Assembly (NCBI GenBank): GCA_019914995.1
Contig: CM034140.1
Location: 3,906,001-3,970,000, forward strand
Direction: 5' to 3'
DNA: 64,000 nucleotides
Source of the DNA: Acanthochlamys bracteata
Lineage: Eukaryota; Streptophyta; Magnoliopsida; Pandanales; Velloziaceae
The translations under genes were made by a program, and so were the position numbers. Positions 11,610-22,603 of this stretch are shown one piece after another; position 1 is the stretch's first letter; each line of letters opens with the position of its first letter. The notes beneath the pieces were generated by a model. That model saw only the letters and a list, made by a program, of their open reading frames with translations, was not told where the DNA came from and did no database searches.

Positions 11610-13614
11610 AGATCCTCTTAGGCCCTATTTGAGAATACTTTTTTTACTGTTTTTAGTATAAAAAAGAAACTAAACAGTAAATTGAGTATTTGGCAATCTA
11701 TATTTTTTGTTAAAATAAATTTTTTTTTTTACTAAAGAAAAAAAGCATAAAAAATGATGCTTTTCATAGAAGCAGCACGAAGCTTTTCCTTCCGGCGTTG
11801 ATAAAAAGAGTCTTTATCCATATACAATAATTACAGTTATAAACTCTCCTACCCTTTTTGTTCTATCAATTTTTTCTCATTTTTCACTACTCTCGACCTC
11901 GCGCTCGGCTTCTATTCACCGCCCATCCTCTCCTGCGATCCAAATTTTCGCTGCCGTTATCACCCACCGTCCGGTTATTGGAGTTCTCCAAATTTTGGGT
12001 CCATTTTTCTCTAGTTTTTCTCTTGTTCATGTTGTAGATATCGTCAAAGCCTTAGCTCCTATTCAATCACCCCCATTGATTTCGAAATCTGGAGTAAGGC
12101 CAAGAGAAATAGTGCCGGCTAAGTAATACCTCATACATAGAGATCGCTCCATATCTACCATTGTCGTCTCTTACTATGCTGCGGCGATTTAGATCAGAAG
12201 AGTCAGCTCTCTGGACAACATCAGTAGATTATCGCGGATTGTTGAGATTGATGTTGATTTGCTTAGAGATTCTGATGTCTCTTATATGTGATTACTTATA
12301 TTGGGGAGACTCTTGTGCTACTCTAAAAGAAGGCTTTTGCTTGGTGAATCGAATGATGTAATTTTTTTTTTTGGGAAAAAGCTAAATTATTCTGATGTCT
12401 CTAAAATAATTTTTTCTTGTGCAAACTAAATGACTGCTCCTCGCTATAAATCTTGCAAGTTGGTGTGCATGCAGATTCATCTTAGTGGATACAAGAAGTG
12501 GAGGCTCAGGGTTCTTGAGGCATTCATCATCATCATCTTGACCTTCACCGAGCTTCTCTACCTTCTCCTGATCTATGCAGGAGTCTTCCAAGCAGGTACG
12601 GACTCGGCTACAAGGACAAAACTGGTGTAGGATACGGCGGTCAACCGGTTAAAGGAACTCCAGTGTAAGGATACGAAAGAAAGGAAGTTGGAATGCTATT
12701 GTGAATGAATAAAGGTTCTTGTCCCTCTTTGCACATGTTGTCCCTCTTTTGTTAAGAAGCCTTTCACGGCTTTTAAATTTACTGATGGCTTTGTCTGGTT
12801 ATGTCTACTCTTTTTCTTATTGTAGAAGGCTTGTAAATTCTGAATTCACCTTTTTGTTCGCTTGGAATTTCTTCAACTTTGCTTGTTGTTTACTGAGAAT
12901 TTGTTTCATGAGGAAGGATTGATTGAAACTGCTATATCAGAAGTAATAAGAGTAGGGAACTCCGTAGTGATTTACTTTGGAAATTATAGTAGCATTATGA
13001 TCACGTCCTCTTCCTTATGAATTTGCTATGTATTGGTCACTGCTTCGGTGTCGGAAGTTGCATTTGCACTTTAGCCTTTGGCATGCTTTTGTTTGAAGTG
13101 AGTTTGCTTCGCCGCTTTAGCAAGATCAAGAACTATCACTTGGTATGAAATCCTAGTTCTTGATCTTGCTGTTGCATTTAGTCATTTTGTATAATAATTG
13201 ATGCAAATGTTGAAGTGAGATTGTAGGTAACTAAAGTTGCTATTTTTGTTATATGTAAGTCTTGCATGTTTTTTCAATTTATTTAAATTATTCTTTGCAA
13301 GAGTGTCATTATAATGCAGCAAGCCTATTTTGTAGATGATATGCGCTTAAAATTTTCCTACGGAATGAAATGATATCGTCTAGAATTTTCACTATATCTT
13401 TGTACTTATTACCTTATTTGCTCTGCTACAATTTGGTAGAGATATAGTCGCATATTCCTGTATGTTTTTGTTGATTGAGATGAGAAGCAATGCTGGACTA
13501 GACAAATGGTTATGGTCTTAACTAATCTATACTTGTGTTTTCTGTTGATATACTTTTGTGTTTTATATAGTTGCATCTTTGACATTTGCATTAAGCTATT
13601 TTCTAGCATTTGCA
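11610..13614. other. Gene-free block with transcript-like composition between A+T-rich ends
   Basis: The left edge (11610-11800) has imperfect short palindromes of A+T-rich DNA (AAGCATAAAAAATGATGCTTTT then AGAAGCAGCACGAAGCTTTT), similar to ends of plant MITE-like elements. From 11840 to 13600 the base composition is more balanced, with small open frames at 12161-12361 and 12430-12630 that match no family I know. A 17-bp perfect inverted repeat lies at 13119-13170. The block could be cargo inside a larger non-autonomous element whose right end is the repeat at 13615-14060, or a non-coding transcript. Confidence 0.35.
13119..13170. repeat. Perfect 17-bp inverted repeat, 18-bp loop
   Basis: The left arm AGCAAGATCAAGAACTA (13119-13135) and right arm TAGTTCTTGATCTTGCT (13154-13170) are exact reverse complements. 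The flanks do not extend the pairing. The stem is shorter than a typical plant microRNA precursor stem. Confidence 0.8.
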
Positions 13615-14060
13615 TTAAATGATATATATTTATATATTTAAAAATAATTTAAAAATATTATTACAAAAGTTATAATAATAATAATATATTAATTAGTATG
13701 TTTATAAATATTATTATAAAAAATATTAAACAAAAGTATTTTAAAAATATGTTATAAAATTAATTTTTAAAAATTAGAAATACATGAAAATAAATTCAAA
13801 ATTTTAATAATATATCGTTTATTATATATTTAATAATATTTTAGTTATTATATATTTTATTTACTTATAAGTACAAATTTAGTCAAATATATTTTTAAAT
13901 TTTTTACGAAATAATTTTAAATAATAAAATTTATTCAAACAGAATTTAGAAAAAATAACTTTCTAATAAAAAATTTAACAGTCGTTTTTTTAAGCAAAAA
14001 TATATAAATAGCAATTTTTGCTCACTAAATTTAAATTTCAACAAAGCATGTCCTTATAGT
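13615..14060 (-). repeat. A+T-rich dispersed element, family B (reverse orientation)
   Basis: The reverse complement of this segment aligns over most of its length with 25085-25500. Shared strings include AATAAAATATATAATAA, ATATAATAAACGAT and TAATATTTTTAAATTATTTT in the same order. It has no coding frame, so it is probably a non-autonomous transposable element or fragment. Confidence 0.65.
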
Positions 14061-14199
14061 GTTTGAAATTGTTGGAAACTTATAAAGAAAAACGGAGGAC
14101 ACTTTCATAGTTCCCCCAACAGATCACTAACACAGTGAAATTTGATGTCATAAAACAATCTTTGCGGAACATTTTTAGAGTCTAATCTTCTTCAGTTGT

Positions 14200-14470
14200 T
14201 TGCGGGCGTTTGAAATTGCTTATAAAATAGAACTTTTATGAAATAGAAGATATTTTTGTCTTTTTTAGAAAATAAGCTATATTTTTTTACTTTAAAAAAA
14301 ATAATAAAAATATGTAATAAAAAGATCTCATTTCGTAGAATTTTTCTACACTTTCTAAATTTTTAAATAAATTTTTTATATACTTATAAAATATATATTG
14401 AAAAACGTAAAATAGAAAAAAGTTGAAAAAAATTGATAAGTAGTTTTTGAAACGGAGAACCAAACGGCGC
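14200..14470 (+). repeat. A+T-rich dispersed element, family A (well-preserved copy)
   Basis: It begins GGGCGTTTGAAATTGCTTAT and ends GAAACGGAGAACCAAACGGC. The core has AATAAAAAGATCTCATTTCG, then a TAGAATTTTTCTACACTTT stretch and AAATTTTTAAATAAATTT. The same order is found, inverted, at 62350-62610, and more diverged at a dozen other sites in the window. At about 270 bp with no coding capacity and related ends (GCGTTTG / CAAACGG), it resembles a MITE. Confidence 0.65.
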
Positions 14471-15526
14471 CTCTGAAGGTGTTACTTTCTTTTTATTTTT
14501 TTGAGATATTTTCCGTTTTAGCTTCTACCATCTTTTTTGTTTCTAAATTAACATACCATTTACGAGGATACTTTTTAAATATAACTATATATATATATTT
14601 TTTTTCTCTATTCAAAAAATTTTTAGCTTGTTATTTTCAAAAATTATTCTCCTATCCTTATTTTATAATAACAATAATCCCGTTACCCTATTATTCTATT
14701 ATTTCATTAAAAGAATAGATAAACTTATTTCATTCTCTCCTTCTTCGTTCTATCTTTATTCTATAACAAGAATAATTTATGCCGCCTCCTTGTTCAGTTT
14801 CTGATTTTTCTCAACTAAGAAGTAAGAACGCCCACTTTTAATTCTTATCTATTTTGTGCCTCTGGAGCAAGTATGGCTTAACGCAAACGCATCAAATAGG
14901 TTCAAAATCAAGTAAGATGCTCAGAGCAAAGACTAAAGAGTACATTTTAAAACCGGTGATTCTTGTACGTAACTGTATCCATCAGTATCATTGAATCTTC
15001 TCTTAAAACTTCCACAGGAAAGAAAAGAAACAAGAAAAATTTTGACCTAATCAAAACTATAGAAGCTAGAGAGCAGCATTGCTAATGAGCGGTGATTGAT
15101 ACACTGTAATAACTATCCAGAAGAGATGGCAAGTTCAGATGCTAAAAATTGCAAATTTCCTTTCAAAATTATAACTTCAGAGTACAGCGTGAGTTGAATT
15201 TTTTTAATTTTCAAACAAATGCAAGAACCACTTCCTCATACCAACCCAACAACAAAATAACTGAACCGTCCATTATTCTGCAGTTGGAACAAGACTAGCC
15301 AGACAACTCCCATTATTTCTCCAGCCAATGGAGCAGCAAATTATTTCTAATCAGAAACGTCCAAGACGTGGACAACATCTAAACTAATTGATCTACACAA
15401 ATGCACTCTCTAAATTAAAAGGACAAACACCCATGATCTACACAAATGCACTCTCTAAATTAAAAGGGCAAACATATATCAGAGGCAAATAGGAGTGCTT
15501 TGATATCCACCCACTAATCTAAGAAA
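14471..15526. other. Intergenic DNA and PUR-alpha 3' flank
   Basis: Positions 14471-14800 are A+T-rich without a credible gene. From about 14870 the composition becomes that of a transcribed 3' region, and the stretch up to 15526 is probably the 3' UTR and downstream flank of the minus-strand PUR-alpha gene. It contains the 45-bp tandem duplication listed separately. Confidence 0.45.
15390..15479. repeat. 45-bp tandem duplication in the PUR-alpha 3' flank
   Basis: Two adjacent units start GATCTACACAAATGCACTCT at 15390 and at 15435. They differ mainly at their ends (AAAAGGACAAAC versus AAAAGGGCAAAC). This is a recent local duplication, probably within the 3' UTR. Confidence 0.85.
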
Positions 15527-18500
15527 TCATCTTTGAGGTTCCACCGTCCGAATATTTGCCCCCGGCATCCCTTCAAGCCTGTCCTTTGTTATCTCCACAA
15601 AATGGCCTAAAATCTCATGGAACTGCTTCAAACCAGTCAGCGGAAGGATGATTGATGAGCGATCTGCTCCAGCTACCTGGTCAGATGATTACTTAAAAAT
15701 TACTATGATCGAAGCTAAGTAAGATGTGCAGGACAGTGTAGCAAAATTGAAGTCATTCATATTACCTCAGAAATTCTTAAGAAATGGCCCCTGTTATTAC
15801 TCCCAAGATCAAAGAAAAATTTCTTTTGATCTGCTCTCATCAATTTAGACAGTCCCATGTTTCCAATTTCATCTTGAGGAGGAAGGTCAACTATTCTATC
15901 AACATTCAACTCTGATCCAGGGATCTGCTGGTTGCCTGAAATAAATCCAGCACCTACATCATCCGAAAGTCCAGGGAGATGCTCTGGAGGTTCCAAATGT
16001 TGCTGCTAGTGGTCAAACTTGTCAGGATAATAGGCAACAAGCATAATAGGAAATGTACCAGCATTGTAAACAGCATTAACCAAGGAGAACCTGGTTAGGT
16101 ATGAGAAAGAGTCGTGAGGCTTCATCATTTATCTCCAATAGAACGTTTCTGAATGCAGCCCACCCCTCATCACCAGAACTTCCTGCTGGAACAATAATAG
16201 TACTGCGGTTTCTGCTGACTGATGCTTCTGAAACCTATCACATAGACATCTTTTAGCTACGACACCAAGACAAATAATCATTATACTTGAAGTCAAATGT
16301 CACGGCTACGACACTAAGACAAATAATCATTATACTTGAAGTCAAATGTCACGAAACATCCAAAAATGCCAATTGTAGCAGAAATGCACAATTTTGTAGA
16401 ATGCAACCATTATCTAGCTATCAGAAGAGTATGAACATCTTATTAGTCAACAGTGTCCCATGAGTACTGCTACACCATTTATTTGCAGGATATAAGCAGA
16501 GTATTATGCGTTCAAAACATCTCTCAAGCAGTTTCGGCAATAGAATTACCACATCATTAGACAATAAAATCACACAGACAACACGAAAAGGAATAACAAT
16601 CTCATTTGGGATTCAGCTTCATTTACTTGAATATCATGAAACCTAAATTTGACAATACAGATTGTGGTGACTAAAAATGTAAAGGCACATTTACAACACA
16701 GGAGAATGAAATATCAAGACCATCATCATAACTAATAGAATACTACTAAGTATTCTTTATTGATTGCATCCATGTAAAGAAATGCTTAAAATTGCGCCTC
16801 TATTTTTATTTGAAAACATAACTAGAAGATTTCCATGACTAGACCATAAGTATTCCATGACCAAATGATCGATAATCAGAATAATTTCAGCATCTAGCTA
16901 AACTTAGAAGCTTACCACCACAAAAATACTCCTACATTCCCTACAAAGCAATTACTGCTGCAACCAGGGCAGTAAAAACTCTTGGTCGCAAAAGGATTAC
17001 ATGATGCAATCAATCGCAAAGCAGGGCATGGTTGTGTAACCTCAGCATTAAAAAAACTGAACTTTAAAATAAAAGATCTTTTACTTTAACTGATTGTAGA
17101 TTTCAAGTTGCACAATTTGTAGTTTAGTCAATTATCAAAAACTAAAAGAAAATAAAATTGAAAAAAAAAGAGTAATTTAGTCAACTAGCCATAAGTAGAA
17201 GGCAGAACTCTTGAAACCTTGAGAGAAAGTAAATCACTTATTCAACAGACACTTATAAATCCATTGTTTTGAATCATTCTTTATGCATGTTTTGTATCGT
17301 ACTTTCTGCACCAGAAGAACTTGAATAAAGCTGATGCTACATACAAGCTTTACCAAAGGCAGGATAAACCATGTAAATAGTAACCAATGCGGATAAATCA
17401 AACATCTTTAGCGATTGTAAAACCGTTAGCTAATTCACATAATATATATTCTTAAGGAATACTAAGACAGTTGATTGCTGAAGTTAAGCATGCCTCATTC
17501 ATAGTATCACATGCACATAACAAAGTACAAATGTATACTGAGAGAAGCCTCTCAGTGGGGTATACTCTAACCTTAACAAACTAAACTAACTAATAAACCA
17601 AGCTAGTTAAATTTCTATATGCTCTTAACTTGAGAAACTAAACCTCATCAAGAAAAAGGTGAGGTTAAGCTTTAGAAAGGTTCTAAACCTTCCTTTCGCC
17701 GAAATATGTTCGTTTTCTCCATTTCCATTATTAAAAGATATGTCACTTACGTGTTCCAAACATTAACTGCAAGATGTCACAACTCCATCAAGTAGTGTCC
17801 TAGCTACATCCTCATTCATCCCTGTAACATGGATAACCACAGAATGTCCTAGGTCACAGTAGCAAAGAGAAAGCTAATTAAGAGGAAAGTACACGAGCTT
17901 CTCACATAGGACACTCGATGATGTTTTTGTTCCTTCACATTATTTCTAACGACATCTGCACAAACCTACAAGAATATATTACCGATCAAGGGCCTCTAGA
18001 ATCCTTTCACCAAATATTTCATTCTGATGAGGAAGGAAACAAATGCTCTCTGCTCATGTGATCTAATAAGCCCAGACATTTGCCCCAACGAAAGCCAACG
18101 CAACCTTCTCCCAACAGTTAAATAGCAATTTCTGTAATAGTTTTGTAGTATGATCCTTAACTAAAATCTCAGAAGGAAGGGTTTGAAGCTTCACAATTAT
18201 TGGTCCAAATATCACCACATCAAGGAACATCAGCATCAACAGTGAACTTGAACATTAAACTTAACAGTATTGGAAATATTCAAATTCCAGAAGTTTTGAC
18301 CACTAAGGTATGTTAAAATTCCAATAACTGTTAATCCAAATGTCAGCATAAATGAATAGAAAGTTAAAAATCGATAACATTAATATGAAAGTCCACCAAA
18401 ACCAAGAGTTGCTAAAATATTTGATCGTGTACATGACATCAAAAGATCTTTTACGTATATTCGTTCCACACAGCCAAAAATCTATGACTCCTAAAAGTTA

Positions 18501-19939
18501 GTAGCCTGGCAGAATAAACAGAGAAACTATAAGTTGATAGCACGTACAACAAATTGCTGCTAATACTCATATATAGTTACATTTTGGAAAAGAAAAAATG
18601 GAACATAAAAAGCAAGAGAAATGTAGTATCGAAGAAGCATGAATGCTAGATAACTAAACGACCAAAATCACTTTAGGTATCTATACAAATAGAACAACTT
18701 GAGAACAAAAATTAGAACTAGGCAAGAGTTTGTCAAAGAAGAATACTTCCTACTAACTGGTAAAAATTTAAGCTGCCAGACCTTCAGATTAAACAGAAGA
18801 CATAAACTCAACCAGCAGTAGTCTCTTGAAACATCTGAATGCTTAAAAAGATAATACTCTTCCAATTATATCACTTCACAAATAAAAGAATGCCACACTG
18901 CCAACAGAATAGAATTGGTAGCCATGCAGCTGCCAACCATGTATTTTAGAGAGCCTACTAGCTGTCAACTGCAACTGACTTCTACATAGTATCTTGCAAA
19001 AACTTCCTCCAAAACTGGAAAAACTACGCAAATAGAATGCAGCTTTTCATTAGAACCAAATTAAAATAAGCAACCCTAAGGCATTACAAGGTGAGTTTCC
19101 AAATTCAATATCAACCTTCAAACTTCACAAGCGAAAATACCAGCTATTATAACTACTATGATCAAATCAATTACAGCATCTACCTGCCCAATCCCTTAAC
19201 AGAGGAAAGGCACAGCATGCAACAATGATGGGAAAACAAGTACAGCAGACAACTCAAAAGTTAATTAAGTACATAAAATGTCTCCAAAAAGATAAATAGA
19301 TGCAGAAAGTCATTTACCTTTAAGAACCTTCCCCTCTTGTTTTCACCAATATCGAAGTAAAACACCTACAAAACATAACCATAATGAAAAAGTTCAGCTA
19401 TGTAGTTCCCAGATCATAAAAAGATAACCATATCACAACAACCACCGAAAAAGAACAATTTTGAGCCATAAATTTTCCAGTAGTATTCTTGGTAGTTACT
19501 AAATAGTAACAAAGTACAGACTTTCATAAGTTCTCTACATTATATCCGGTCAATAATTGATCATCCTAAGCATAAAACAAATTAAAATCTGGCTGCAATT
19601 TATCTCCCGATCGCAATCCTGGAAGTTTTTATTAGGGGGAAGAAAAAAGACTTAGGAGGAGGGAAAGAGAGAGACCTTGGTGTCGAGCTTGAGCTCCTTG
19701 CTATAAACGTCACGCTCATCAGTGCTACAATAGTAATTAAACAGATCGAGAAACCAACCAATCCCATCGGCAGGAACGATAATTGTAGACCTGGTAGCCG
19801 AAGTCTTTTCGGAGATCTTCAAATACCTCCCACGGGGATTCTCCTTGAGATCAAAGTAGAACAACTTATGCTCGAACTGAAGCGTCTTGCACACCAATTC
19901 CACATCAGCACCACCACCGGCTCCTCCCCCGCCGTCCAT
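15527..19939 (-). CDS. PURA1: Transcription factor PUR-alpha-type single-strand nucleic acid-binding protein
   Basis: Five coding exons: 19676-19939, 19318-19365, 16091-16234, 15766-16005 and 15527-15676 (846 nt, 281 residues). The protein binds purine-rich single-stranded DNA and RNA, and plant members bind telo-box promoter motifs. After a Gly-rich N-terminus (MDGGGGAGGG) come three PUR repeats: CKTLQFEHKLFYFDLKENPR onward (17-70), VFYFDIGENKRGRFLK then SRNRSTIIVPAG (89-130), and ADQKKFFFDLGSNNRGHFLR onward (about 202-270). The C-terminus is EGMPGANIRTVEPQR. Exons 1-3 and 5 are flanked by consensus GT/AG. Exon 4 has a tandem acceptor TAGCAG, so its start is 16005 or 16002, both in frame. 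Intron 3 is about 3.08 kb. Family members are near 295 residues; the shortfall is in the linker after exon 3. Confidence 0.93.
16256..16353. repeat. 49-bp tandem duplication in PUR-alpha intron 3
   Basis: Units 16256-16304 and 16305-16353 both start GCTACGACAC and end CAAATGTCACG. They differ at one base (CCAAG versus CTAAG). The duplication lies about 20 bp inside the 3' end of the large intron, close to the exon 3 acceptor. Confidence 0.9.
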
Positions 19940-19979
19940 CTTCTTCGTCTTCTGGTGGGGAGATTAGTAATTAAATTAA

Positions 19980-20027
19980 AAACCCTAGTTCTAATTGGTG
20001 GAATTGGGCTTACAATTAAAACCCTAG
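19980..20027. promoter_or_regulatory. Two telo-boxes upstream of the PUR-alpha start codon
   Basis: AAACCCTAG occurs at 19980-19988 and again at 20019-20027, some 40 and 80 bp upstream of the minus-strand ATG at 19939. Telo-boxes (AAACCCTA) are common near the starts of plant translation and ribosomal genes. Plant PUR-alpha proteins are known to bind them, which makes self-regulation possible here. That link is inference. Confidence 0.6.
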
Positions 20028-20508
20028 AAGAGAAAGGTATAGGAGAATTTGGGGGGTATGGAAGAAGAGGGGTTTGACCGGAGGCTACGGCCATCGAGCG
20101 AGAGAAGAAAGAGCGGGATTTTAACTGCGCTGCTGTCCTTCTCATCTTCACCGTCCCCTTCAAAAACTAACTCTCCCGAATCGCCCGCCTACGCTTGCCA
20201 TACCTATTTTTACGGCCCTCATGCGCGCGGTGGTTTTCTCTTTTTTGTTTCTAATTTTCGACATATTTGATTTTCTTTTGACGATTCTACCCTTTCAAGC
20301 TCATTGGTTGGTTGCTTGCTTGCTTTCTTATTAGATATTTTTTGGATGTGGAGTCAGAATGTACCAACAACTAATGAGTGAAAACGTGCTCGATTTTATT
20401 GTGATGGTTGTTATGATTATTATGTTCCAATTATGACGATGCCTCCTAGTTTACAAGGTTAGTTCTAATAGGAAGAAATACAGCTCAACCTCTGGGCCAT
20501 GTTTTTTA

Positions 20509-20813
20509 GTGTGTGTTTTAAATATTCATAATTTTACTTTTTTTAGCCAAATTTTAAATTTCAAATAATTCATATATTTTAATTACATAAAAAACTTAAA
20601 ATTCTATTTATACGTGTGAAACTCTAATTTTAACTATTTTATTTGCACACTTTTCAATACAATTATATTTTTTAATTTTTAACACATTTTCGGAAACTAT
20701 TGAAATACAAACTCTAAACTCTACTTCTACTTTATTTTCAAAAAACTTTACTTTTTATTTTTTACTTTTACGAAACTCAATTACGGTAATTTAAAATACG
20801 CTCTTACACAAAC
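20509..20813 (+). repeat. A+T-rich MITE-like element, family C
   Basis: It starts TAGTGTGTGTTTTAAATATT and ends TTTAAAATACGCTCTTACAC, giving imperfect inverted ends. Its reverse complement aligns along nearly its whole length with 21721-21990. It has no coding capacity. Related pieces lie at 22110-22265, 30537-30720 and 38010-38595. Confidence 0.7.
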
Positions 20814-20867
20814 AGAATGCCATGTCTTTGTAACACCGTTGTCAAGCTTTCCTAAGGCTATGTTTGG

Positions 20868-21525
20868 ATTCATAGGTAAGAAATAAGAGTAAGAGTACGG
20901 ATAGTTAATTGATCTTACGATATTTGGATATATGGTAAAGATAATAAATTAACTATGTTTGGATAGATGGGTAAATAAATGAGTATTAGAAGTAAACTTT
21001 TTATAAAAAACTCAAATGTCCTTTTTATTTATATTAATATTACTTTATTTAATATAATTTTAACTAATTTATTAATATAATTTTAAATAAAATCTATTAG
21101 TATAACTTTTAAATTAATTTTTAATATTAATATAAAATTATATTAATTATTAAATATAAAAAATAATCATATAATTATATTATTTTCTCTATCAATTAAA
21201 ATTAAATAAATAAAAAATTAAGTTATTATAATAAAAAATAACATGTATTAATTTAAAATTTTAAATAAAAAATAAATATGAATTGAAATTTTATATTAAA
21301 TTAAATTAAATATTAAATTAGATAAAAATTAAATAAGTAAAAGAATAAAAGTTACCATGTGTATCCACCGATTTGGTAGGTACACATATTTAACTATTGA
21401 ATAGTGAAGATGATGGGTAATCTCCATCACTTCCTTTAATGAAGACTTAATAAATATGAGTAGGAATGGAAAATCTGTTAACTTCACCATCACTCTCCAT
21501 GCCTATCCATAATTCAAACGGAAAG
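20868..21525. mobile_element. A+T-rich element with imperfect terminal inverted repeats, family D
   Basis: The left end TATGTTTGGATTCATAGGTA and the reverse complement of the right end, TCCGTTTGAATTATGGATAG, are imperfect inverted repeats of about 20 bp. The body is A+T-rich without a frame. A partial internal repeat of the left end (TATGTTTGGATAGATGGGTA) starts near 20957. It lies exactly between two inverted family-C copies. Confidence 0.45.
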
Positions 21526-21529
21526 TAAG

Positions 21530-21720
21530 GGAGTGAAAAGTATTTAAATAAAAAAAAAATTTTAAATAAAAATATTTTTATTTTATTTTTAAAAATAAAT
21601 AATATTAATTTTTAATAATAAATAATTTTTATATTTTTAATAATTTTATAAAATTATAAAAATTTTATTACAAAAATATAATTAAAAATATTTTTATAGA
21701 ATGCACTGCATAACGCATCC
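21530..21720. repeat. A+T-rich element, family A (diverged)
   Basis: A run of A+T tracts (AAATAAAAATATTTTTATTT, then TTTATTACAAAAATATAATT) ends in GAATGCACTGCATAACGCAT. It matches the family-A layout, but the tracts are too simple for exact borders. Confidence 0.4.
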
Positions 21721-21990
21721 TAAACCTGCTCAGTTAGGGCGAGTTTCAAATGTCTGTAACTAAATTTCGTGAAAGTAAAAAATAAAAAGTAAAATTTTTT
21801 GAAAAATGAAATAAAAGTCGAATTCAGTATTTGTGTTTCAATAAGTTTTAGAAATGTGTTGAAATAAAAAAATTAGAACTGAAATTTTATATGTGAAAGT
21901 GAAGTTCTGAATTCTTTGTGTAATTAAAACGTAAAAACTGTTTGAAACTCAAAATTTAATAGAAAAAATAAAATTACGGACATTTAAAAC
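21721..21990 (-). repeat. A+T-rich MITE-like element, family C (inverted copy)
   Basis: It starts GGGCGAGTTTCAAATGTCTG and ends ACATTTAAAACACGCACTTA. It is the reverse orientation of the copy at 20509-20813, with shared strings GTGAAAGTAAAAAATAAAAA and TGTGTTGAAA-type sequence in the same order. The ends form imperfect inverted repeats. Confidence 0.7.
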
Positions 21991-22109
21991 ACGCACTTAA
22001 TAAATCGAACACAACACAAATCATCCTCTGGACAAATTCCCGAGCGAACCTCTCGAATTAAAAGTACCTATAAGATTTTACACGACACAGATATCGTGAG
22101 CATAAATAA

Positions 22110-22265
22110 TTTTAAGTGTGTTTTAATACGTAAAATTTAAATATCACAAAAATAAATTCTATAAAAACAAAATTAGAGTGACAAATAAAATTCAAACAAA
22201 AATGAATTTTAAAATGGTAAAAAAATATGAAAATAAAATCCGGACCGCTAACTTAAACACAAACT
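22110..22265 (+). repeat. Family C fragment
   Basis: It begins TAAGTGTGTTTTAATACGTA and ends GCTAACTTAAACACAAAC, with A+T-rich filling. The ends fit family C; the interior appears deleted relative to the fuller copies. Confidence 0.4.
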
Positions 22266-22603
22266 AATACAACTCAAAAATCTGAACAAAAAATTTAAAG
22301 TAGCTACGCATTGAAGAAGTTTCAACCAAAACAGAAGTAACACCCATCTCATTTAGCAAGAACCTAGAGATCCAATATCTGCAGCTTGAGGTAAACAGCA
22401 CTGATGATTTACCATACACCAACTACAAGTTACAAGATCTAATCTTTTTGCTGGTCTTTCAAGACAAAAAGATGAACAAAACAGCGCGTTCTAAGAGCTC
22501 AAATCATAGACCTGCGAAGCAAGCTGCATAATGCTTGATCTCAATAAAGGTCATAATGGAAAGATGTGACAGAAAACTGGAAAGATGCGACAGATATACT
22601 AAT

